A DNA stretch of 9,745 nucleotides from contig JAZRDT010000137.1 in the NCBI GenBank assembly GCA_045660385.1, positions 1 to 9,745 of the forward strand, given 5' to 3'. The notes beneath the pieces were generated by a model. The model saw only the letters and a list, made by a program, of their open reading frames with translations. It was not told the origin of the DNA and did no database searches. The DNA is from UBA1189 sp045660385. GTDB lineage: Bacteria; Bacteroidota; Bacteroidia; Bacteroidales; Bacteroidaceae. This document shows, one piece after another, positions 6,151 through 9,745 of this stretch (its first letter is position 1; every line of letters starts with the position of its first letter). Both the position numbers and the translations under genes were made by a program.

Positions 6151-7974
6151 ATGGACAATTTCATTGTATCGGCCCGTAAGTACCGCCCCTCGACGTTTGA
6201 CACCGTGGTGGGACAAAAGGCTCTCATCATAACACTCAAGAATGCTATCCTCACAGGCAAGTTGGCACATGCCTACCTCTTCTGCGGTCCGCGTGGTGTG
6301 GGTAAGACCACCTGCGCACGCATCTTTGCCAAGTCGATCAACTGCCAGCACCTCACCCCCGAAGGAGAGGCTTGCAACCAGTGTGAATCGTGCCGCGCTT
6401 TCAACGAGCAACGCTCGTATAACATACATGAACTCGACGCCGCGTCGAACAACTCGGTAGACGACATCCGCGAACTGATTGACCAGGTACGCATTCCGCC
6501 TCAGATTGGCCGCTATAAGGTGTTCATCATCGACGAGGTGCACATGCTCTCGACTGCAGCCTTCAATGCCTTCCTCAAGACGCTGGAGGAGCCACCTCGC
6601 CACGCGATCTTCATCCTTGCCACCACGGAGCGGCATAAGGTGCTTCCTACCATCCTCTCGCGTTGTCAGATTTACGATTTCACACGCATCGAGCTGAGCG
6701 ACATCGTGGAGCATCTGGCAAAGGTTGCCGCTAAAGAGGGTGTAACAGCTGAGGAGTCGGCACTGCACATCATTGCACAGAAAGCCGACGGAGGTATGCG
6801 CGACGCCCTCTCGCTCTTCGACCAGATGGTGAGCTACACACAGGGCAACGTCACCTATCAGGGGGTTATCAGCAGTCTCAACATATTGGACTATGACTAC
6901 TACTTCCGCTTCACTGATCTCTTTTTAGGAAATAAGATAAGCGAGACGATGCTGCTCTTCGATGAGGTGCTGCGCCGCGGATTCGATGGAAGCAACTTCA
7001 TCACCAACCTCACCGCCCACCTGCGCGACCTGCTTGTAAGCCGCGAACCTGCTACCCTGCCTCTTCTTGAGGTGAGCGCTGATGTGCGCGACCGCTACCG
7101 CGACCAAGCACAGAAGTGCCCCGAGCGATTCCTCATACGCGCCATCAAACTATGCAACGAATGCGACCTCAACTACCGCGTGAGTAAAAACAAGCGCCTG
7201 CTTGTTGAGCTCACCCTGATACAACTGGCCCAACTGACCGAAGAGGGCGACGATAACGGCTCGGGGCGTAGCCCCCGACGACTGAACCCCCTATTCCAAA
7301 AGGCGGTAGCTACCGCCTCGGCAAGCCTTCCGAACAATAGTACGAAGGCTACAGCCACCCCCACAAACGGACAGAGAGTCAGCCCACCCCATCAGTCGCA
7401 AACCACACCTACAGCTACAACACAGCAAGCCACACCACCCTCAACGGGAGGTTTTGCTGCGCTTGCCGGGCTCAGCACCTCGCAAGGGCGTACAGTGAGC
7501 ATGCGCAAGCCTCAGAGCTTGTCGTTGCGCGGACACACCAATTCTCCTGCAGCGACACAGACAGCTGTGCCTACGCCAGTAACGGAGAAGAAGCCAGGTG
7601 TCGTAGAGGATTTGCCTGTCAGTGAGGAGGGATTGCGCATCTGCTGGAAACAATTTGCATCAACACTTCCCAAAGAGGAGTCGGCGATGGCAGGACGCAT
7701 GATGAACATACGACCCAATTTAGGCAAAGGCACCCAATTCACCATCACATTGGACAACAAACTGGTTGAACAGGAAATACGCAACATGAAGCCCCGCATC
7801 GAAGCATACCTACGCCAACAGATGCAGAATAGTACAATCAGCATGGAAATTGTCCTGGACGCAACCCAAGGAATACACCGCATCTACAGCCGAGTGGAAC
7901 AATTCCAGATGATGGAACAGCGCAACAATGCGCTCACTCGCCTAAAAGAGGCCTTTGACCTCGACCTGCAATAA
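6151..7974 (+). CDS. dnaX: DNA polymerase III subunit tau (clamp-loader ATPase)
   Basis: A 607-residue replicative clamp-loader subunit, which uses ATP to open the sliding clamp and place it on primed DNA. The start fits the conserved DnaX opening (ARKYRPSTFDTVVGQ, residues 8-22). The AAA+ domain shows Walker A GPRGVGKTT (46-54), the four zinc-binding cysteines 65, 75, 78 and 81, Walker B IIDEVH (126-131), the sensor-1 region ATTERHK (157-163) and the SRC motif with its arginine finger (170-172). Residues about 180-370 form the lid and collar domains. A Thr/Pro/Gln/Ala-rich linker (about 384-480) leads to a C-terminal domain from about 484 that would be the polymerase/helicase-contacting tau tail. 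No A-rich slippery site like the E. coli one is seen, but two short palindromes lie where the linker begins. It is transcribed alone from its own promoter and converges on the DUF721-recF pair. Confidence 0.97.
   Translation: MDNFIVSARKYRPSTFDTVVGQKALIITLKNAILTGKLAHAYLFCGPRGVGKTTCARIFAKSINCQHLTPEGEACNQCESCRAFNEQRSYNIHELDAASNNSVDDIRELIDQVRIPPQIGRYKVFIIDEVHMLSTAAFNAFLKTLEEPPRHAIFILATTERHKVLPTILSRCQIYDFTRIELSDIVEHLAKVAAKEGVTAEESALHIIAQKADGGMRDALSLFDQMVSYTQGNVTYQGVISSLNILDYDYYFRFTDLFLGNKISETMLLFDEVLRRGFDGSNFITNLTAHLRDLLVSREPATLPLLEVSADVRDRYRDQAQKCPERFLIRAIKLCNECDLNYRVSKNKRLLVELTLIQLAQLTEEGDDNGSGRSPRRLNPLFQKAVATASASLPNNSTKATATPTNGQRVSPPHQSQTTPTATTQQATPPSTGGFAALAGLSTSQGRTVSMRKPQSLSLRGHTNSPAATQTAVPTPVTEKKPGVVEDLPVSEEGLRICWKQFASTLPKEESAMAGRMMNIRPNLGKGTQFTITLDNKLVEQEIRNMKPRIEAYLRQQMQNSTISMEIVLDATQGIHRIYSRVEQFQMMEQRNNALTRLKEAFDLDLQ
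7261..7318 (+). other. Two palindromes inside the dnaX linker coding region
   Basis: The first (7261-7278) pairs TCGGGGC with GCCCCCGA around a GTA loop, with one bulged C. The second (7301-7318), AGGCGGTAGCTACCGCCT, is a perfect 18-bp palindrome that can form a 7-bp RNA stem with an AGCT loop. They sit at codons 371-376 and 384-390, at the junction of the collar domain and the flexible linker, where other bacteria make the short gamma form. The role is unknown and they may simply reflect tolerant linker sequence. Confidence 0.6.
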
Positions 7975-8005
7975 CAAATAAGGACCTGACAGGAAGACAG
8001 CTGTC
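7975..8005. other. Short convergent gap between dnaX and the DUF721 gene
   Basis: Only 31 nt separate the two stop codons. The perfect 10-bp palindrome GACAGCTGTC (7996-8005) lies at the end next to the DUF721 stop. No T-run on either strand makes it a clear intrinsic terminator, so transcripts from the two sides probably overlap. Confidence 0.4.
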
Positions 8006-8296
8006 CTATGACACGACAAGGTTGCAAATCACTTGCGCCCCTGCATAGGCATTGAGACGCTCCACCAACTCGTGCCGCTGCATCATCAGTTCTTGCCTCA
8101 ACACGGGCGAAGAGAGTTGCACATAGAGCGTCTGGTTCCGTATAGCTAGATTACGCGTGTAGCGTGCCACGATAGGTCCCATCACATGAGTCCACCCCTG
8201 TATAAGCCGATACTCATTGAGCGGCGACTCTAATCCCTGCTGGCGCAAGAATTGACGCAGGAGGTCTCCTATCGGTTCTGATTTAGTACGGCGCAT
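8006..8296 (-). CDS. DUF721 / DciA-like protein
   Basis: A 96-residue protein with the DUF721 pattern: a basic N-terminal helix (PIGDLLRQFLRQQGL), then IQGWTHVMGPIVARYTR around residues 32-48, the strand NQTLYVQLSSPVLRQEL (54-70), and a final helix with LVERLNAYAG. The family includes DciA, the helicase-operator/loader protein of many bacteria that lack DnaC or DnaI, so a role with the replicative helicase is plausible but unproven for this short version. Its ATG follows the recF stop after a single base (TGATATG), so translation is very likely coupled. Placement next to recF agrees with the arrangement in other phyla (for example between recF and gyrB in actinobacteria). The length is normal for a domain-only family member. 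Confidence 0.85.
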   Translation of the reverse strand: MRRTKSEPIGDLLRQFLRQQGLESPLNEYRLIQGWTHVMGPIVARYTRNLAIRNQTLYVQLSSPVLRQELMMQRHELVERLNAYAGAQVICNLVVS

Positions 8297-8297
8297 A

Positions 8298-9401
8298 TCA
8301 CTGTAGCTGTTGAGTCACCATGCCATCCGACACGGTATATAGTTTATAATCGCCCGTAGCCGCTGCCAATATGCGGTCGAGATGTCCGCGATTGACATCA
8401 GTAATGAATATCTGCCCGAAAGTGTCACTCGATACGAGATGAACGATCTGCTCCACACGCGATGCGTCAAGACGATCAAAGATATCATCAAGCAAGAGTA
8501 TGGGAGTCGTATGCCCGGAACGGCGCAGAAAGTCGAACTGAGCCAGCTTAAGCGCAATCAAGTAGGTCTTGTTTTGCCCCTGCGAGCCTTCACGTTTGAT
8601 AGGATATCCTCCAAGCTGCATCACCAAATCGTCTTTGTGGACTCCGTGCAAGGAGTAACCCATAATGCGGTCCTTGGCACGACCATCACGAATAACATCG
8701 AGCAGAGCTCCGCGATCACCATGCGACTGATAATGGAGCGACACCTCCTCACGTTCTCCCGAAATCTGAGAATAAAAATGTTGAAAGGTGGGTGTGAGCC
8801 CCTCAATGAAAGCCTTACGGCGCTCATAGATAAGCGCGCCCGATTGGGCCATCATCTCCTCCCACAAGCTCAACAGTTCGGCATCAGGCTCCTGTTCCAT
8901 CTTGAGCAAAGCATTGCGTTGCTGCAGTGCCTTATCGTAGTTGATCAGTTGTGCCAGATACTCTTTATCGTGCTGAGATATAGCCATATCCATAAAACGC
9001 CGACGCTCCTCACTACCTCCAAGAATCAGCTCATTGTCGGACGGTGATACCATTACCAAGGGTATGAATCCCACATGTTCGGAGAACCGCTGATAGGCCT
9101 TCTTGTTGCGCTTCAGCACCTTCTTCTGCCTACGCTTCATACCGCAATAGATATCCTCCTCATCGCCCTGCTGGGTTTCGTAAAGTCCCTGAACCACAAA
9201 AAAATCAGCTTCGTGGCGCATCACTTGTGAGTCGATAGGATTAGTGGCACTCTTGCAAAACGAGAGGTAATATACAGCATCAAGCAGATTGGTTTTTCCC
9301 ATACCATTCTGCCCAATGAAACAGTTTACCTTAGGCGAGAAGTCAAGATCGGCCTGCTCAATGTTCTTATAGTTTAGTATAGAGAGTCGTGTCAGTATCA
9401 T
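8298..9401 (-). CDS. recF: DNA replication and repair protein RecF
   Basis: A 367-residue SMC-like ATPase that binds DNA at gaps and helps RecO and RecR load RecA at stalled forks. The start (MILTRLSILNYKNI) is the conserved RecF opening. Walker A GQNGMGKT spans residues 30-37. The ABC-type signature appears as GSQGQNKTYLIALKLAQF in the last third. Walker B and D-loop follow as ILLLDDIFDRLD, then an ITDVNR stretch. The middle is the coiled, basic arm (RRQKKVLKRNKKAYQRF; SEERRRFMD). The length is typical. It is the first gene of a two-gene minus-strand operon with the DUF721 gene. The promoter probably lies at 9425-9457 inside a tandem repeat, leaving a leader under 25 nt. Confidence 0.97.
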   Translation of the reverse strand: MILTRLSILNYKNIEQADLDFSPKVNCFIGQNGMGKTNLLDAVYYLSFCKSATNPIDSQVMRHEADFFVVQGLYETQQGDEEDIYCGMKRRQKKVLKRNKKAYQRFSEHVGFIPLVMVSPSDNELILGGSEERRRFMDMAISQHDKEYLAQLINYDKALQQRNALLKMEQEPDAELLSLWEEMMAQSGALIYERRKAFIEGLTPTFQHFYSQISGEREEVSLHYQSHGDRGALLDVIRDGRAKDRIMGYSLHGVHKDDLVMQLGGYPIKREGSQGQNKTYLIALKLAQFDFLRRSGHTTPILLLDDIFDRLDASRVEQIVHLVSSDTFGQIFITDVNRGHLDRILAAATGDYKLYTVSDGMVTQQLQ

Positions 9402-9407
9402 TCAACG

Positions 9408-9419
9408 TAATCTGGATTA
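9408..9419. promoter_or_regulatory. Small dyad at the predicted recF transcription start
   Basis: TAATCTGGATTA is a perfect inverted repeat with 5-bp arms and a 2-bp centre. It covers the predicted recF transcription start (about 9419) and the short leader. It could be a small operator or a leader hairpin; a chance occurrence is not excluded. Confidence 0.25.
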
Positions 9420-9424
9420 TCAGG

Positions 9425-9457
9425 CAAAGATACGAATAAACGAGCGAGAAATATCAA
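9425..9457 (-). promoter_or_regulatory. recF promoter, proximal copy
   Basis: Read on the minus strand, TATCTTTG (9432 to 9425) is a perfect -7 box, and TTG (9457 to 9455) stands 22 nt upstream as the -33 element. It is followed by C, as in many Bacteroidales promoters. Transcription would start about 17-20 nt before the recF ATG. Confidence 0.6.
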
Positions 9458-9477
9458 GCTTGCTTGGATATTTTTTT
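9449..9477 (+). terminator. Hairpin plus T-run in repeat copy 1
   Basis: AAATATCAAGC (9449-9459) pairs with GCTTG and ATATTT (9462-9473) around TT, with one bulged G at 9467, and runs straight into seven T (9471-9477). On the + strand this has the form of an intrinsic terminator. The same structure recurs in copy 2 at 9534-9561 with a bulged A and one T fewer. It may block rightward transcription or simply be part of the repeat's palindrome. Confidence 0.4.
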
Positions 9478-9509
9478 ACAGCGAGTGAAAGTATCTTCGA
9501 GTTCCACCT

Positions 9510-9542
9510 CAAAGATACGAATAAACGAGCGAGAAATATCAA
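9510..9542 (-). promoter_or_regulatory. Second recF-directed promoter in repeat copy 2
   Basis: This is the same arrangement as the proximal promoter: TATCTTTG (9517 to 9510) with TTG (9542 to 9540) 22 nt upstream, all on the minus strand. A third TATCTTTG (9601 to 9594) lies at the partial third copy but lacks a -33 match at this spacing. A transcript from here would cross copy 1 before reaching recF. Confidence 0.45.
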
Positions 9543-9619
9543 GCTTGCTTGAATATTTTTTACAGAGAGTGAAAGTATCTTCGAGTTCCACCTCAAAGAT
9601 AATAAGAACTCGCGAGAAA

Positions 9620-9745
9620 AAGGCAGGAAATTGGGAAATAATGCAATTCGTTGGTAGATTGTTTAATACGCAACGGGCTTCCGTGGTTGTAATGCGGTCC
9701 TGAAAGACCGTATATAGATGAGTTAAGATGTAGATTTGCTACTAA
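9620..9745. other. Right-edge region without a clear gene
   Basis: No coding region of convincing length is seen. A 20-codon frame from ATG 9641 to TGA 9701-9703 exists on the + strand. Its stop codon lies in the loop of a 5-bp hairpin (CGGTC 9695-9699, GACCG 9706-9710), and a weaker ACGG/CCGT hairpin lies just before it. This may be the leader of a rightward gene beyond the window, but that is a guess. Confidence 0.3.

Larger units (their letters stand above)
9426..9619. repeat. Tandem direct repeat: two ~85-bp copies plus a partial third
   Basis: Copy 1 is 9426-9510 (85 bp) and copy 2 is 9511-9594 (84 bp). They differ at only three places (G/A at 9467/9552, one T fewer in the T-run, C/A near 9482/9566). 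A third, diverged fragment (9595-9619) repeats the AAAGATA...CGAGAAA opening. Each full copy contains, in order, the reverse of a TATCTTTG box, ACGAGCGAG, a HindIII-like AAGCTT hairpin, a T-run, and GTATCTTCGAG. The AAGATAC opening and GTATCTT near the end are inverted, so each unit is a loose palindrome. This looks like a promoter-carrying intergenic element that duplicated recently. The remaining sequence to 9745 holds no convincing gene. Confidence 0.9.

Noticed and set aside
5389..6768. A 459-codon open frame on the minus strand
   Set aside because: It runs antisense through the end of the GH35 gene, the hairpin, the dnaX promoter and the dnaX start. The sense genes are certain, and the translated product is low-complexity mirror sequence with no family signature.
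8382..9047. A 221-codon plus-strand frame opposite recF
   Set aside because: recF is unmistakable on the other strand; this frame has no recognisable motif and no promoter.
9426..9619. CRISPR array
   Set aside because: The copies are contiguous ~85-bp units without unique spacers, and there are no cas genes.
9464..9703. A 79-codon plus-strand frame across the tandem repeat
   Set aside because: Its protein is itself just the translated repeat, starting from TTG; the DNA-level promoter repeat explains it better.

Overview
The window looks like chromosomal DNA from a Bacteroidales bacterium (Prevotellaceae/Bacteroidaceae-like). Three things suggest this. The promoters fit the Bacteroidetes TTG / TAnnTTTG type (for example TAACTTTG before dnaX and TATCTTTG before recF). 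Leaders are A-rich with little or no Shine-Dalgarno sequence. The proteins are typical of the group: a DUF4252 secreted protein, a lipoprotein GH35 beta-galactosidase ending in a discoidin-like region, a Bacteroidetes-type DnaX tail, and a RecF plus DUF721 pair. The species cannot be fixed from the sequence.

Layout, left to right. (1) Positions 5-3234, + strand: three exported proteins of unknown function. These are a 179-residue DUF4252 protein, a 497-residue protein whose N-terminal half appears distantly related to it, and a 331-residue protein built around two copies of a ~70-residue repeat. The last two lie 17 nt apart and are probably co-transcribed. A palindromic repeat element and a promoter lie between the first and second. 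(2) 3235-3516: a long hairpin and then a promoter. (3) 3517-5877, +: a GH35 beta-galactosidase lipoprotein with both catalytic glutamates. (4) 5878-6150: a strong hairpin behind the galactosidase, then a dnaX promoter. (5) 6151-7974, +: dnaX, the clamp-loader tau subunit. (6) 8006-9401, -: recF and a DUF721/DciA-like gene, arranged TGA-T-ATG and so translationally coupled. This pair converges on dnaX with only 31 nt between. (7) 9402-9745: the recF upstream region, with an ~85-bp unit present in two near-identical tandem copies plus the start of a third. Each copy begins (in recF orientation, ends) with a perfect TATCTTTG -7 box, so recF seems to carry duplicated promoters. No convincing gene lies at the right edge.

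The right half is a housekeeping replication/repair neighbourhood (clamp loader, putative helicase-loader-like protein, RecF). The left half is envelope or secreted accessory content plus a sugar-degrading lipoprotein. No mobile-element gene, CRISPR array, rRNA or tRNA was seen. The items most worth a second look are the tandem promoter-bearing repeat upstream of recF, the uncharacterised secreted trio, and the perfect palindrome in the dnaX linker.
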